Below are positions 1 through 12,107 of a stretch of 64,000 nucleotides of DNA, piece by piece. Location: positions 186,001 to 250,000 of the forward strand of contig NZ_JANZKX010000007.1 of assembly GCF_027257975.1 (NCBI RefSeq), in the 5' to 3' direction. The stretch is from Pelomonas sp. BJYL3 (lineage in GTDB: Bacteria; Pseudomonadota; Gammaproteobacteria; Burkholderiales; Burkholderiaceae_C). A program made the position numbers and the translations under genes. The notes under the pieces were generated by a model that was not told the origin of the DNA, made no database searches, and saw nothing but the letters and a program-made list of their open reading frames with translations. Position 1 is the stretch's first letter. Each line of letters opens with the position of its first letter.

Positions 1-609
1 CGCGGCCTTCTCGGCCGTGCCGCCGACCCCGATGCCCAGCATGCCCGGCGGGCACCAGCCGGCGCCCATGGTCGGGACGGTCTTGAGCACCCAGTCGACG
101 ATGTTGTCGGAGGGGTTGAGCATGTAGACCTTGCTCTTGTTCTCCGAGCCGCCGCCCTTGGCCGCGACGATGACGTCCACCGTGTTGCCGGGCACCACTT
201 CCATGAAGACCACGGCCGGCGTGTTGTCCTTGGTGTTCTTGCGCTCGAAGATGGGGTCGGACAGCACGGAAGCGCGCAGCTTGTTGTCCGGGTGGTTGTA
301 GGCGCGGCGCACGCCCTCGTTGATGGCGTCCTGGATGGAGCCGGGGAAGTCGCCCCAGCGCACGTCCATGCCGATCTTCAGGAAGACGTTGACGATGCCC
401 GTGTCCTGGCAGATCGGGCGCTTGCCTTCGGCGCACATGCGCGAGTTGGTCAGAATCTGCGCGATCGCGTCCTTGGCCGCGGCGCTCTGCTCGCGCTCGT
501 AGGCGCGGGCCAGGTGCTGGATGTAGTCGGCGGGGTGGTAGTACGAGATGTACTGCAGGGCGGCGGCGACGCTGTCGACGAGGTCGGCGTAGCGGATGGT
601 GGTCGTCAT
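1..609 (-). CDS. Class I (Fe-S) fumarate hydratase, N-terminal part; cut by window edge
   Basis: Interconverts fumarate and malate in the TCA cycle, as an oxygen-sensitive 4Fe-4S enzyme in the cytoplasm. About 203 residues are visible, starting MTTTIRYADLVDSV at 609 and running off the left edge. The segment AEGKRPICQDTGIVNVFLK carries the first conserved cysteine of the FumA/FumB family. A second cysteine is in MGAGWCPPGMLGIGVGGT, so both visible cluster-ligand regions are intact. The C-terminal part is outside the window. No neighbouring gene is close enough to suggest an operon. The family assignment is firm; which paralogue (fumA or fumB type) cannot be told. Confidence 0.93.
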   Translation of the reverse strand, partial: MTTTIRYADLVDSVAAALQYISYYHPADYIQHLARAYEREQSAAAKDAIAQILTNSRMCAEGKRPICQDTGIVNVFLKIGMDVRWGDFPGSIQDAINEGVRRAYNHPDNKLRASVLSDPIFERKNTKDNTPAVVFMEVVPGNTVDVIVAAKGGGSENKSKVYMLNPSDNIVDWVLKTVPTMGAGWCPPGMLGIGVGGTAEKAA

Positions 610-739
610 GGCTTTGGAGGCGGGGTCGTGAACCTGCGCGGGATTATCCCGCAGGCGGCTGACGGGCCTTTGACGCCTGACAGCCGCCCGCTGCCCGAGT
701 CTGGAGATGCCGTGGCCCCCCCGACCGGCAGCCCCGGGC

Positions 740-2290
740 TCAGGGCCTGCCGACGGCGGTCCAGGCGGCCGCCACGGCGCTCTGCTCGGCGGAGCCGGCG
801 CCGAAGAGGTCCCCCGCCGCGTTGAGCGTGGCGCTGCGGGCGCCGGCGTAGTTGGTGCTGGAGGTCATGTAGACCGTCAGCGCGCGGTACCAGATCTTCT
901 CGGCCTTGGCGCGGCCGATGCCGGCCAGGGTGGCCGTGCCGGTGGCGACCCGGGTGTCGCCTGCCTTGCAGGTCTTGCTGGGGCTGCCCGCGTTCGTGCC
1001 TTCGGCCAGGAGGTAGAAGAAGTGGTTGGCCACGCCGGAGGAGTAGTGCACGTCCAGGCTGCCCACGGTGCTGTACCAGCAGTCCGCCGAGCGGCCGTCG
1101 CTGCTGGGCTGGATCATGGAGCGCAGGGCACTGGCGCCGCTCTTGTAGAGCTTCTCGCCGATCAGGTAGTCGCCGGGGTCGTTGGCATTGGCTGCGTAGA
1201 ACTCGACAGCGGTGCCGAAGATGTCGCTGGTGCCCTCGTTGAGGCCGCCGGACTCGCCCGAGTAGGTGAGGTTGGCGGTGCGGCTGGTGACGCCATGGGT
1301 CATCTCGTGGCCGGCCACGTCCAGGGAGTCGAAGGGGTTGAAGGTGGTGCCGTCGCCGTCGCCGTAGGTCATGCAGAAGCAGGAATCCGACCAGAAGGCG
1401 TTGTTGTAGTTGCGGCCGTAGTGGACGCGGTTGTAGGCGCCCACGCCGTCATTGGCGATGCCGCTGCGGCCGTGCACGTTCTTGTAGTAGTCCCAGGTCA
1501 CGGCCGTGCCGTACTGGGCGTCCACGCCCACGGTCTGGCGGTTGGCCAGGCTGCCGTCGCCCCAGGCGTTGTCGGCGTCGGTGAAAAGACTGCCCTTGCC
1601 GCCCTGCTTGTTGCCCATGTCCACGGTGTACTGGCCGCCGCGCGAGGGGTCCTTCAGCTCGTAGCCGGTGCCCGTCGAGTTGGTCACCAGGCCGACGGTG
1701 CCGTTGAAGAAGCCGCGGCCGCTGCCATTGGCGGCGCCGGTGTGGACGTCGTCCCAGGCATCGAGCACCACGCCCGAGTCGGCGTCGACGATCACATGCA
1801 TCTCGCTGGGCGTGCCGTCCTCGCGCTGGCCGGACAGCTGCACCTCATAGGCCAGCACGGGCGCGGCGCCGCGGGCGTAGACCACCGCCTCGGGCCGGCC
1901 GTTCGCCGAGAAGCCGGGATGGCGGGCCCGTGCGGCGTCCAGGGCGCCTTCCGACCTCAGCCGAGCCTGTGCGGGCAGGCTGATGCCGTACTGCAGCGTG
2001 CGCGACATGGCCCGCAGCTGGCCCTGGCGGTCCGCATGCACGACCAGGTCGCCGCCGATCACGCGCAGGCCGCGGAAGGTGCGGTCGAAGCGCACATGGG
2101 TGCTGCCGTCGGCGTCGGTGACCATGTCGCGCATCTCGTAGGCGTGGCCCTCGCCATGCAGGGACAGGCCGGGGTAGGCGGCGATGTGCGTGCGGGCCTG
2201 CCGCTGCGTGTCGGCAGGGGCGGCGGCTGCCTGGGCGGCGCCCAGTGAGGCCAGGGCCAGGGCGATGGCGGTGCAGTGGAGTGGCTTCAT
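740..2290 (-). CDS. Secreted M4 (thermolysin/vibriolysin-type) zinc metalloprotease
   Basis: Predicted exported neutral metalloprotease of 516 residues. The start MKPLHCTAIALALASLG at 2290 is chosen because it opens a clean signal peptide ending near AQAAAAPA. An open frame continues upstream but encodes no plausible leader. Residues of roughly 25-200 form the FTP/PepSY-type propeptide (for example DADGSTHVRFDRTFRGLRV). The catalytic domain has the HExxH site in DVAGHEMTHGVTSRTAN and the third zinc ligand in GGLNEGTSDIFG. The protein ends soon after the M4 C-terminal domain (AVAAAWTAVGRP), with no PPC or CBM extension. It stands alone. With the chitinases downstream it fits a polymer-degrading lifestyle, which is inference. 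Confidence 0.93.
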   Translation of the reverse strand: MKPLHCTAIALALASLGAAQAAAAPADTQRQARTHIAAYPGLSLHGEGHAYEMRDMVTDADGSTHVRFDRTFRGLRVIGGDLVVHADRQGQLRAMSRTLQYGISLPAQARLRSEGALDAARARHPGFSANGRPEAVVYARGAAPVLAYEVQLSGQREDGTPSEMHVIVDADSGVVLDAWDDVHTGAANGSGRGFFNGTVGLVTNSTGTGYELKDPSRGGQYTVDMGNKQGGKGSLFTDADNAWGDGSLANRQTVGVDAQYGTAVTWDYYKNVHGRSGIANDGVGAYNRVHYGRNYNNAFWSDSCFCMTYGDGDGTTFNPFDSLDVAGHEMTHGVTSRTANLTYSGESGGLNEGTSDIFGTAVEFYAANANDPGDYLIGEKLYKSGASALRSMIQPSSDGRSADCWYSTVGSLDVHYSSGVANHFFYLLAEGTNAGSPSKTCKAGDTRVATGTATLAGIGRAKAEKIWYRALTVYMTSSTNYAGARSATLNAAGDLFGAGSAEQSAVAAAWTAVGRP

Positions 2291-2446
2291 GGCTTGCGTC
2301 CCGGTTGAGTGCAATGAAGGCGGCCGACGCATCTGCGCGTGGCCCGATGCTTGCGTGCGAGCGCCTTCTGGGCGTCCACCGCGGCCTCGATCTTGTACGC
2401 CCGACGCCGGCGCCTGGCCATCCCCCGACTGTCTCCCTGTCGCATG

Positions 2447-2470
2447 AAAAAGGGGCCCCGCGGGGCCCCT
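2447..2470 (-). terminator. Rho-independent terminator after the YqhA-family gene
   Basis: On the minus strand a GGGGCCCC/GGGGCCCC hairpin (arms 2451-2460 and 2461-2470) runs directly into a short T-tract. It lies 24 bp past the stop codon of the gene that starts at 3141. Confidence 0.75.
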
Positions 2471-2493
2471 GTGCTGTGGCGATGTGAACCGGA

Positions 2494-3141
2494 TCAGTGC
2501 CCTTCGGTCTCGCTGCCGTGGCCCCCATGCGCGCTGGCCAGCAGCTTGTCCGTGTAGGCGATGGCCATGGCGGAGAGCAGGAAGGCGATGTGGATCAGCG
2601 TCTGCCACATCAGGGTCTTCTCGCTGTAGTTGTCGGCGTTGATGAAGGTCTTGAGCAGGTGGATGGACGAGATCCCGATGATGGCCGTGGCCAGCTTCAC
2701 CTTGAGCACCGAGGCATTCACGTGGCTCAGCCACTCGGGCTGGTCCGGATGGCCTTCCAGGTTCATGCGCGACACGAAGGTCTCGTAGCCGCCGACGATC
2801 ACCATGATCAGCAGGTTTGAGATCATCACCACGTCGATCAGGCCCAGCACGACCAGCATGATGATGGTCTCGTTGAGCTTGGCGATGGGCTCGTAGCCGA
2901 CGATGGCGCCGCTGGCGTCCTTGATGGCTGCGGCCTTGTAGCCGATGCTCTTCACCAGCGTCACCAGGGCCTCCTGGTGGCCGAAGGCCGCCTCGATCAG
3001 GTGCACGAGCTCGGTCCAGAACTGAAAGACATACACCGCCTGCGCCAGGATCAGGCCCAGGTACAGGGGCAGCTGCAGCCAGCGGCTGCCGAACATCAGG
3101 GCGGGCAGGGGGCCCAGCTTGCGATTCATTTGGGAACTCAT
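2494..3141 (-). CDS. YqhA/UPF0114-family inner-membrane protein
   Basis: A 215-residue membrane protein of unknown function in the UPF0114 (TIGR00645-type) family. Hydrophobic segments are visible at [57 protein letters not shown] and [16 protein letters not shown], which fits four membrane spans. A typical family stretch is [15 protein letters not shown]. The start at 3141 (MSSQMNRKL) is preferred over an upstream-extended frame because GGAAG lies six bases upstream. The C-terminus is histidine/glycine-rich ([11 protein letters not shown]). It is transcribed away from acs and followed by a strong hairpin terminator, so it is probably monocistronic. Confidence 0.85.
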   Translation of the reverse strand: MSSQMNRKLGPLPALMFGSRWLQLPLYLGLILAQAVYVFQFWTELVHLIEAAFGHQEALVTLVKSIGYKAAAIKDASGAIVGYEPIAKLNETIIMLVVLGLIDVVMISNLLIMVIVGGYETFVSRMNLEGHPDQPEWLSHVNASVLKVKLATAIIGISSIHLLKTFINADNYSEKTLMWQTLIHIAFLLSAMAIAYTDKLLASAHGGHGSETEGH

Positions 3142-3265
3142 TGGTAACTTCCAGGTGGGATCGGCGGCGATTCTAGTGAGACGATCGCGGGCGCATTGTG
3201 AAGCAGTCGGATCTCCCGCGCCGGTGTCCCGGCGGTGCAGGAGCCACAATGCCCGAGAACACTTC

Positions 3266-3299
3266 TATAAGAGTCAGCGATTCGTCAGTGACGAATCGC
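3266..3299 (+). promoter_or_regulatory. Possible acs promoter -10 with adjacent operator-like palindrome
   Basis: TATAAG at 3266-3271 is followed by a perfect inverted repeat with 10-bp arms and a 3-bp centre, GCGATTCGTC-AGT-GACGAATCGC (3277-3299). It lies 65 bp upstream of the acs start. There is no T-tract, so it reads better as a protein-binding site than as a terminator. No convincing -35 box was seen. The binding regulator is unknown. Confidence 0.4.
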
Positions 3300-3363
3300 A
3301 CAGTTGGTGCAGCGCAAAAAAGACCACGGGCCAGCGCACGCACCCGTCAAGGAGACCCCAGCC

Positions 3364-5331
<1,968 letters not shown>

Positions 5332-5352
5332 GTGCCGCGCTGCTGCATCCCC

Positions 5353-5378
5353 AAGGCCCGCCGTTGCGGGCCTTTTTC
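5353..5378 (+). terminator. Rho-independent terminator of acs
   Basis: AAGGCCCGC-CGTT-GCGGGCCTT (5353-5374) followed by TTT, 21 bases after the acs stop codon. Confidence 0.9.
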
Positions 5379-5394
5379 ATGGGCCTGTGATGGA

Positions 5395-5447
5395 TTGGTG
5401 CTTGGTGCTTGGTGCTTGGTGCTTGGTGCTTGGTGCTGGGTGCTGGG
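5395..5447. repeat. Heptanucleotide tandem repeat (TTGGTGC)n
   Basis: Six perfect TTGGTGC units (5395-5436) are followed by degenerate TGGGTGC units grading into a G-rich stretch. This is a slippage-prone microsatellite just behind the acs terminator, non-coding as far as can be seen. It is not CRISPR-like, since there are no spacers. Confidence 0.9.
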
Positions 5448-5482
5448 GGCGGGGGGCTGGGAGCGACGCGAAGCTTGGCGCG

Positions 5483-5723
5483 GCCCGGCCTCAGCCCCGC
5501 CCGCGTCCGGGCTTCATGTGGGGCGGCCGGCCCTGCGGACCGGCTCCCCTGCGGTGCTCGCGGCCCGGAGCGGGCGCGTAACTCGCTCCATTCGCTGCGC
5601 TCATTGCGCTCGAACAAACGCGCCCAGTCAGACAACGAAGCGCGCTGACGCGCGCCGCTCCGACCCGCTGCGCTCCTCGGCACCCCACAAGGCGCCCAGC
5701 CACGGGCGGGGCTGAGGCCGGGC
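5483..5723. repeat. Perfect 21-bp inverted repeats bounding a ~200-bp gene-free segment
   Basis: The 21 bp at 5483-5503 (GCCCGGCCTCAGCCCCGCCC plus G) recur exactly as the reverse complement at 5703-5723. The 199 bp between contain no convincing gene. They include smaller repeated words rich in GCGCTCG and CGCTGCGCTC. Terminal inverted repeats of this kind could mark a miniature non-autonomous element (MITE-like) or a long hairpin. Target-site duplications are not obvious. Confidence 0.55.
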
Positions 5724-5789
5724 GATGCATCGAGCATGGCGACGATCAACAAGGCTTGTGATGAAGCCGTGAGTGACTCACGATGATCC

Positions 5790-5831
5790 GGCTCCCCGGC
5801 TCCCCGGCTCCCCGGCTCCCCGGCTCCCCGG
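5790..5831. repeat. Octanucleotide tandem repeat (GGCTCCCC)5
   Basis: Five consecutive GGCTCCCC units with a partial sixth. It lies in the same gene-free spacer as the heptamer repeat and is another candidate for length variation between strains. Confidence 0.9.
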
Positions 5832-5904
5832 CGAGCCGAGAGTGCCGTGCCGTGCGAGGCGTCGAGCATTGCGCCGAACACCCGTGCGCTCGCCGAAAGG
5901 CAGT

Positions 5905-6070
5905 GGCCCGCTGCACAGCAGCCGGGCACCGACGCCCCGCACCCCCCGCTGCCCTACGCTCATCCGCTGCAAAAAAAGAAAAGGCCCGCTGCACAGCTGC
6001 CGGGCCCCCCCGCTGCCATACGCTCGTCCGCTGCAAAAAAAGAAAAGGCCCGCTGCGCAGCAGTCGGGCC
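5905..6070. repeat. Three direct copies of a terminator-like hairpin module
   Basis: Hairpins of the form GGCCCGCTGC(A/G)CAGC...GCCGGGCC occur at 5905-5927, 5983-6006 and 6047-6070, spaced 78 and 64 bp apart. Copies 2 and 3 are preceded by the same CCGCTGCAAAAAAAGAAAA word. Read on the minus strand, each is a GC hairpin running into a T-rich tract. They therefore look like serial duplicates of the cytochrome c gene terminator. Confidence 0.75.
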
Positions 6071-6074
6071 TTTT
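6043..6074 (-). terminator. Proximal terminator of the cytochrome c gene
   Basis: AAAAGGCCCG...CGGGCCTTTT hairpin, flanked on the minus strand by CTTTTTTT. It lies about 90 bp past the cytochrome c stop and is the best preserved of the three hairpin copies. Confidence 0.75.
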
Positions 6075-6160
6075 CGCACCGCACGCGGCTCGCTGATCCG
6101 GCTCCGCCGGTCAGCCGAGCCGGCCCCCCTGGGGGGGCGCGCGAAGCGCGTAGGGGGGGA

Positions 6161-6466
6161 TCACTTCACAGTAAGCACCCACTTGGCCAAGGTCTCGGCC
6201 TCGGCAGGCGTCACGGCATTGGCGGGCATGGGCACGGGGCCCCACACGCCGGAGCCGCCCTTGATGATCTTCTCGGACAGCTTCTTCACGGCGTCCTTGT
6301 CCTTGGCGTACTTGGCGGCCACTTCCTTGTAGGCCGGGCCCACGATCTTCTTGTCCACGGAGTGGCAGGTCATGCAGTTCTTCTTCTGCGCCAGCTCCTG
6401 GTTGGCAAAGGCGGGAGCAGCGAAGACGGCGGCCAGGGCAGCGACGGCGATCAGCTTGGACTTCAT
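6161..6466 (-). CDS. Periplasmic class I cytochrome c (c551/c552-like)
   Basis: Small soluble electron carrier of 101 residues. A signal peptide (MKSKLIAVAALAAVFAAPAFA) directs it to the periplasm. The heme-binding CxxCH motif is CMTCH in QKKNCMTCHSVDKK. The likely distal methionine ligand is in WGPVPMPANAVT. Both match the short bacterial c551/c552 type. The start at 6466 is preferred to an upstream MFREEP extension because GAGGAA precedes it. It probably feeds a terminal oxidase or reductase, but no partner gene is adjacent, so the partner is unknown. Confidence 0.92.
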   Translation of the reverse strand: MKSKLIAVAALAAVFAAPAFANQELAQKKNCMTCHSVDKKIVGPAYKEVAAKYAKDKDAVKKLSEKIIKGGSGVWGPVPMPANAVTPAEAETLAKWVLTVK

Positions 6467-6641
6467 GGGTTCCTCTCGAAACAAGCGTCAGGGATTGGGG
6501 GCATGGTCCGGCGCTCAAACTGCTCTACAGTGGGAGCCGGAACCGGCGCAAGCGATTCTACGGGGCGTCGTCCCACACGGCAGGTGTGCACTTCTTGTGT
6601 GGGGTCAAAGACAAAGAACGAAAAAAGAAAGGAATCCGACC

Positions 6642-6887
6642 ATGTGGTTTGTGGGTCTGGGTGTGCTGCTGATGCTGATGAAGATCGGCGATGTCGGCTT
6701 TGTGGCCGGCTGGAGCTGGATTGCCGTGCTGAGCCCCTTCGCGCTCGCGGTGGTCTGGTGGGTCTGGGCGGATGGCAGTGGCTACACGCAGCGCAAGGCC
6801 ATGGAGCAGCTGGAAGAGCGCCAGGCCAAGCGCCGCCAGCGCGCGCTGGAAGCCCTGGGCCGTGACAAGCCCGGCCAGCGGCGCTGA
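6642..6887 (+). CDS. Small Trp-rich membrane protein (TIGR04438-like)
   Basis: An 81-residue protein with two hydrophobic segments (MWFVGLGVLLMLMKIGDVGF and SWIAVLSPFALAVVWWVWAD) followed by a charged tail (MEQLEERQAKRRQRALEALG). The seven tryptophans and this layout match the small Trp-rich protein family common in Burkholderiales, whose function is unknown. The start follows AAAGGAATCCGACC. It is divergent from the cytochrome c gene. Confidence 0.8.
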   Translation: MWFVGLGVLLMLMKIGDVGFVAGWSWIAVLSPFALAVVWWVWADGSGYTQRKAMEQLEERQAKRRQRALEALGRDKPGQRR

Positions 6888-7021
6888 GCTCGACTCGAGC
6901 ATCGCCCGCAGCTCGCGGCTGCGCATCCGCGGATGCTCCGGGGCAGTGGCAGGCAGCAGCGGGGCGTTGAGCCGCCACGCAGGCGCCCGCCCCGCGCTAG
7001 CGGCAATGCAAGGATGAAGAA

Positions 7022-7056
7022 AAAGGCCCTGCCGGCATCGCGCCGTCAGGGCCTTT
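7022..7056. terminator. Bidirectional terminator between the Trp-rich gene and ilvD
   Basis: AAAGGCCCTG (7022-7031) pairs with CAGGGCCTTT (7047-7056). The A and T ends let it serve both convergent genes. Confidence 0.75.
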
Positions 7057-7077
7057 GTGCTGGCAGGCGGGGCCTGA

Positions 7078-8757
<1,680 letters not shown>

Positions 8758-8824
8758 GGGGAGGTCTCCGGTGTGGGGAAGGCCGCAGGGGCGGCTGAGG
8801 CTGGCGCCAGTATCGGCATGGGGA

Positions 8825-8846
8825 GATATCGTGTCCAATATATATC
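8825..8846. promoter_or_regulatory. Possible LysR operator in the ilvD/LysR divergent region
   Basis: GATAT (8825-8829) and ATATC (8842-8846) form an inverted pair with 12 bp between, in the only AT-rich part of the 119-bp intergenic region. LysR regulators commonly bind such T-N11-A dyads near divergent genes. Assignment is from position and form only. Confidence 0.35.
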
Positions 8847-8876
8847 CAGCCATCGAATGATTTGCGGGATGTATCA

Positions 8877-9770
8877 ATGACCGACCTCCGTACCTGGCGC
8901 CAGTTCTGCGTGCTGGCCCGCGAGCTGCACTTCGGCCGGGCCGCCCAGCGCCTGCACATGACCCAGCCGCCCCTGAGCCTGGCCATGCAGAAGCTGGAGC
9001 AGGCCCTGGGCGTGACCCTGTTCGAGCGCAGCCGCCGCAGCGTGCGGCTCAGCGCGGCGGGCGCGGCCCTGCTGCCGCAGGCCGAGGCGCTGCTGGCCCA
9101 GGCGGAGGCCCTGCCGGCGGTGGCACGCTCGGCGGCCGCAGGCATCAGCGGGCGGCTGCGCCTGGGCTTTGTCTCGACGGTGGGCTACGGCGAAATGCCG
9201 CAGTGGCTGCGCCAGTTCCGCGAGCGCTTCCCGGAGGTCGCCCTGCAGCTGCGCGAGGCCACGCTGGACGTGCAGCTGGAGGCTTTCGACCGGGACGAGC
9301 TGGACGCCGGCTTCGTGATCCACGCGCCAGGCGCCGCACCGGCCGGCTTCGAGACCCTGCGTCTGTCCGAGGAGCCCATGGTGCTGGCGCATGCCGAGGG
9401 CGTGGGCGCGGCGTCGCCCAAGGCCTTGCTCGATGCGCCGCTGATCATCTTTCCGCGCGAGATCGCGCCCTCGCTGCATGACGCGGTGCTGGCCTTCTAC
9501 GCGGCCCAGGGGCGGCGCGTTGCCATTGCCCAGGAGGCCATCCAGATGCAGACCATTGTCAACCTGGTGTCCTCGGGCATGGGCGTGGCCTGGGTGCCGC
9601 GCTCGGTGATGGCCCTGCAGCGCGCAGGCGTCAGCTACCGCGCGCTGCGCATGCCGGGCCTGCCGCGCTGCGAGACGCGGCTGATCTGGCGGGCGCCGGC
9701 CGCGCCCGTGGTGGACGGCTTCGTGGCCCATGTGCGGCAGGCGCTGCGGGGAAGTCCCGAGGGGAAATAG
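8877..9770 (+). CDS. LysR-family transcriptional regulator
   Basis: 297 residues from the ATG at 8877; an in-frame TTG at 8862 would add five residues. The N-terminal winged helix-turn-helix is clear ([53 protein letters not shown]). It is followed by a LysR substrate-binding domain ([17 protein letters not shown] onward, [15 protein letters not shown]). It is divergent from ilvD, so control of branched-chain amino acid synthesis is plausible. Genes of this layout also regulate unrelated targets. Inducer unknown. Confidence 0.9.
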   Translation: MTDLRTWRQFCVLARELHFGRAAQRLHMTQPPLSLAMQKLEQALGVTLFERSRRSVRLSAAGAALLPQAEALLAQAEALPAVARSAAAGISGRLRLGFVSTVGYGEMPQWLRQFRERFPEVALQLREATLDVQLEAFDRDELDAGFVIHAPGAAPAGFETLRLSEEPMVLAHAEGVGAASPKALLDAPLIIFPREIAPSLHDAVLAFYAAQGRRVAIAQEAIQMQTIVNLVSSGMGVAWVPRSVMALQRAGVSYRALRMPGLPRCETRLIWRAPAAPVVDGFVAHVRQALRGSPEGK

Positions 9771-9931
9771 CTGGAAGTCATGGCGGCAGGCAACGCAGAA
9801 TGCGCGGCCGGCCTGGCAATGCCTGACTGACGTGCGGCAGACGCCCCACTGCAGGCTGCGCCAACCACAGGCGGTCAACGGCCGGGCCCGGCCTCCGTTG
9901 AACGCCGACGATCCAAGAGAGGAGATGCTCC

Positions 9932-10927
9932 ATGCCCCGCCACGTTCTGCGCCCCTTGCTGCTGGCCGTCCTGCTGAGTGCAGGCCTGGCCCAGGCCGCG
10001 ACCTTCAAGGATCCTGCCCTTCAGCAGGCCCTGGACGCTGACCACGACGACGAGCTGCTGTCCCTGGCCCGCGCCCGTCTCAAGTCGGACGCCAACGACG
10101 CCCAGGGCCTGGCCGCCACGGCCCTGCTGGGCCTGCAGGACGGCGACAGCACCCGCCTCGAGGCCCATGCCAAGGCCCTGCAGCAGTGCGTGGAGCGGCA
10201 GCCCCGCGAGTTCGTGTGCCACTTCGTGCTGGGCCAGGTGCTGGGCAGCCAGGCCATGTCCGGCGGCATGATGAAGGCCATGACGCTCACCGGGCGCATC
10301 AAGGAATCCTTCCAGAAGGCCCTGGAGCTGGAGCCCCAGTCCTTCGAGGCCCGCGAGGCCCTGCAGCAGTTCTACCTGATGGCCCCGGGTATCGCGGGGG
10401 GCTCGACCACCAAGGCCCGCGCCCTGGTCGACGAGATCCAGGACAGCCAGCCGGCCCAGGCCCATCTGTTGCGCGCCCGTCTGCTGGCCACCGACGGCGA
10501 CACGGCCGGCGCCGAGCGCGAGCTCAAGGCCTACAAGCCGGGCAGGGAGGTCGCGGCCAACAAGGCCTGGGTGCAGGGCTGGGCCGGCCTGGGCCTGAGC
10601 TATCTGCAGGACAAGCAGCTGCCCAAGGCTCGCGCCTGGTTCGAGCAGCTGATCAAGGAGCAGCCCCAGGCCGCGCTGGGCCCCTTCGGCCTGGCCCGGG
10701 TGGCGGCGGCGGAGCAGCGCTGGGAGGAGTCGGCCCGCGCCTTCGAGCAGTCCCGCACGCTGGAAGGGGCGCGCAACCTGCCCATCGACTACCGCCTGGG
10801 TCTGATGCTGCAGGCCAAGGGCGACAAGGCTCAGGCCAAGGCCGCGCTGGAACGCTATCTGGCCGGCAGGACGCCCAGCAAGCGTCTGGCCGAGGACGCC
10901 CGCAAGCGCCTGGCCGAGCTCGGCTGA
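9932..10927 (+). CDS. Periplasmic TPR-repeat protein, paralogue 1
   Basis: 331 residues: a signal peptide (MPRHVLRPLLLAVLLSAGLAQA), then helical tetratricopeptide-like repeats, for example SYLQDKQLPKARAWFEQLIK and DYRLGLMLQAKGDKAQAKAA. TPR proteins usually bind other proteins; no enzyme motif is seen. It shares colinear segments with the next gene (LQQCVERQPREFVCHFVLGQ against MQACVERQPDFAPCHYVLGS; GGSTTKARAL against GGSHSKARSL), so the pair arose by tandem duplication. SD GAGAGGAG precedes the start. Confidence 0.8.
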   Translation: MPRHVLRPLLLAVLLSAGLAQAATFKDPALQQALDADHDDELLSLARARLKSDANDAQGLAATALLGLQDGDSTRLEAHAKALQQCVERQPREFVCHFVLGQVLGSQAMSGGMMKAMTLTGRIKESFQKALELEPQSFEAREALQQFYLMAPGIAGGSTTKARALVDEIQDSQPAQAHLLRARLLATDGDTAGAERELKAYKPGREVAANKAWVQGWAGLGLSYLQDKQLPKARAWFEQLIKEQPQAALGPFGLARVAAAEQRWEESARAFEQSRTLEGARNLPIDYRLGLMLQAKGDKAQAKAALERYLAGRTPSKRLAEDARKRLAELG

Positions 10928-10942
10928 TGGGCTGATGGGCTG

Positions 10943-12034
10943 ATGCCGACCCGGGATACCGCGGCTGGCCTTAGCATGTCGGCCATGTCGCTGATGTCGC
11001 GTTCCGCTCCTTCCATGCCTGCCCGGTTCCGGTCCGTCCTTCCCGGGCTGCTGACGGCCCTGGCCCTGGCTCTGCCGGGGACCGGCAGGGCCGCCGTGCT
11101 GTCGGACCCCACGCTGCAGGCGCTGTTCGCGGCCGGCCAGGCCCTGGAGCTGGAACGCGCGGCGCAGGCGCGCCTCGGCGCCGATGCGAACGACCTCCAG
11201 GGGCAGATGGCCCTGGCGCTCGCGGGCCTGGAGTGGGGTCGGCAGGAGGCGCTGGAGCCCTCGCTGCGCCAGATGCAGGCCTGCGTCGAGCGCCAGCCGG
11301 ACTTCGCGCCCTGCCATTACGTCCTCGGCTCGGTGCTGAGCGTGCAGGCCGTGCGCGGCGGGGCGCTGAAAGCCCTGAGCCTCAATGCGCGCATCCGCCA
11401 GCACCTGCAGCGGGCCTTCGAGCTGGACCCGCGCAGCTATGAGATCCGCAGCGCCCTGGTGCAGTACTACCTCGCCGTGCCCATGCTGGCCGGCGGCAGT
11501 CACAGCAAGGCACGCAGCCTGGAACTGGACTGGCGCAAGGTCAATGCCGAACAGGCGCGCATGCTGCGCATCTTCATCGCCCTGGGCGACGAAGACTGGG
11601 CCGATGCCGAGCGCGAGCTCAAGGCCCTGCGCACGGGCCCGGACCCGCGCCTGGCCTTCGACGCCCGCGTGGCCTACGGGCAGCTGGGCCGACATTTCGT
11701 CAAGGACCACCAATGGGACCGCGCCCGCAAGCTCTACGAGCAACTGATGCGGGACCAGCCCCGCCAGGCAAGCGGCGCCTACCTGATGTCCCGCCTGGCC
11801 CAGGACCAGGGCCGTTTCGACGAAGCCATCGACTGGCTCCAGCGCGCGCGCAGGCTGGAGGGGGCGGAGCTGCTGCCCCTGGACCAGCGCCTGGGCAATG
11901 CCTATGAGGGCCTGGGCGACAAGGCGCAGGCGCGAGCCGCCTACGAGCGCTATCTGGGCGGCAGCCACCGGCACCAGCGCAATGAGCAGGAGGTGCGGCG
12001 CTCGCTGGCCGCGCTGGACGGTGGGGCGGGCTGA
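10943..12034 (+). CDS. Periplasmic TPR-repeat protein, paralogue 2
   Basis: 363 residues as drawn. The true start could be one of the later in-frame ATGs (10976, 10985, 10994), because the first 30 residues precede the hydrophobic signal RFRSVLPGLLTALALALPGTGRA and no clear SD marks the first ATG. The mature part parallels paralogue 1 from DPTLQALF to the end, including CVERQPDFAPCHYVLGSVLS and GAELLPLDQRLGNAYEGLGDKAQARAA-type repeats. It follows paralogue 1 by 15 bp and is likely cotranscribed. Function unknown; scaffold or adaptor activity is inferred from the TPR fold. Confidence 0.78.
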   Translation: MPTRDTAAGLSMSAMSLMSRSAPSMPARFRSVLPGLLTALALALPGTGRAAVLSDPTLQALFAAGQALELERAAQARLGADANDLQGQMALALAGLEWGRQEALEPSLRQMQACVERQPDFAPCHYVLGSVLSVQAVRGGALKALSLNARIRQHLQRAFELDPRSYEIRSALVQYYLAVPMLAGGSHSKARSLELDWRKVNAEQARMLRIFIALGDEDWADAERELKALRTGPDPRLAFDARVAYGQLGRHFVKDHQWDRARKLYEQLMRDQPRQASGAYLMSRLAQDQGRFDEAIDWLQRARRLEGAELLPLDQRLGNAYEGLGDKAQARAAYERYLGGSHRHQRNEQEVRRSLAALDGGAG

Positions 12035-12107
12035 GCAGGGCTGATCGGGGCAGGGCGGGCCACTATGATGCGCGCCTGACCAATCCTGGACCCTCGAGGA
12101 CCTCGCC

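Noticed and set aside
707-2248. 513-codon plus-strand frame
   Set aside because: Antisense shadow of the M4 protease gene, whose HEMTH and signal peptide are unambiguous.
5395-5447. CRISPR or coding repeat
   Set aside because: A simple 7-bp tandem repeat without spacers; reading frames give only repeated Cys/Trp/Leu/Gly peptides.
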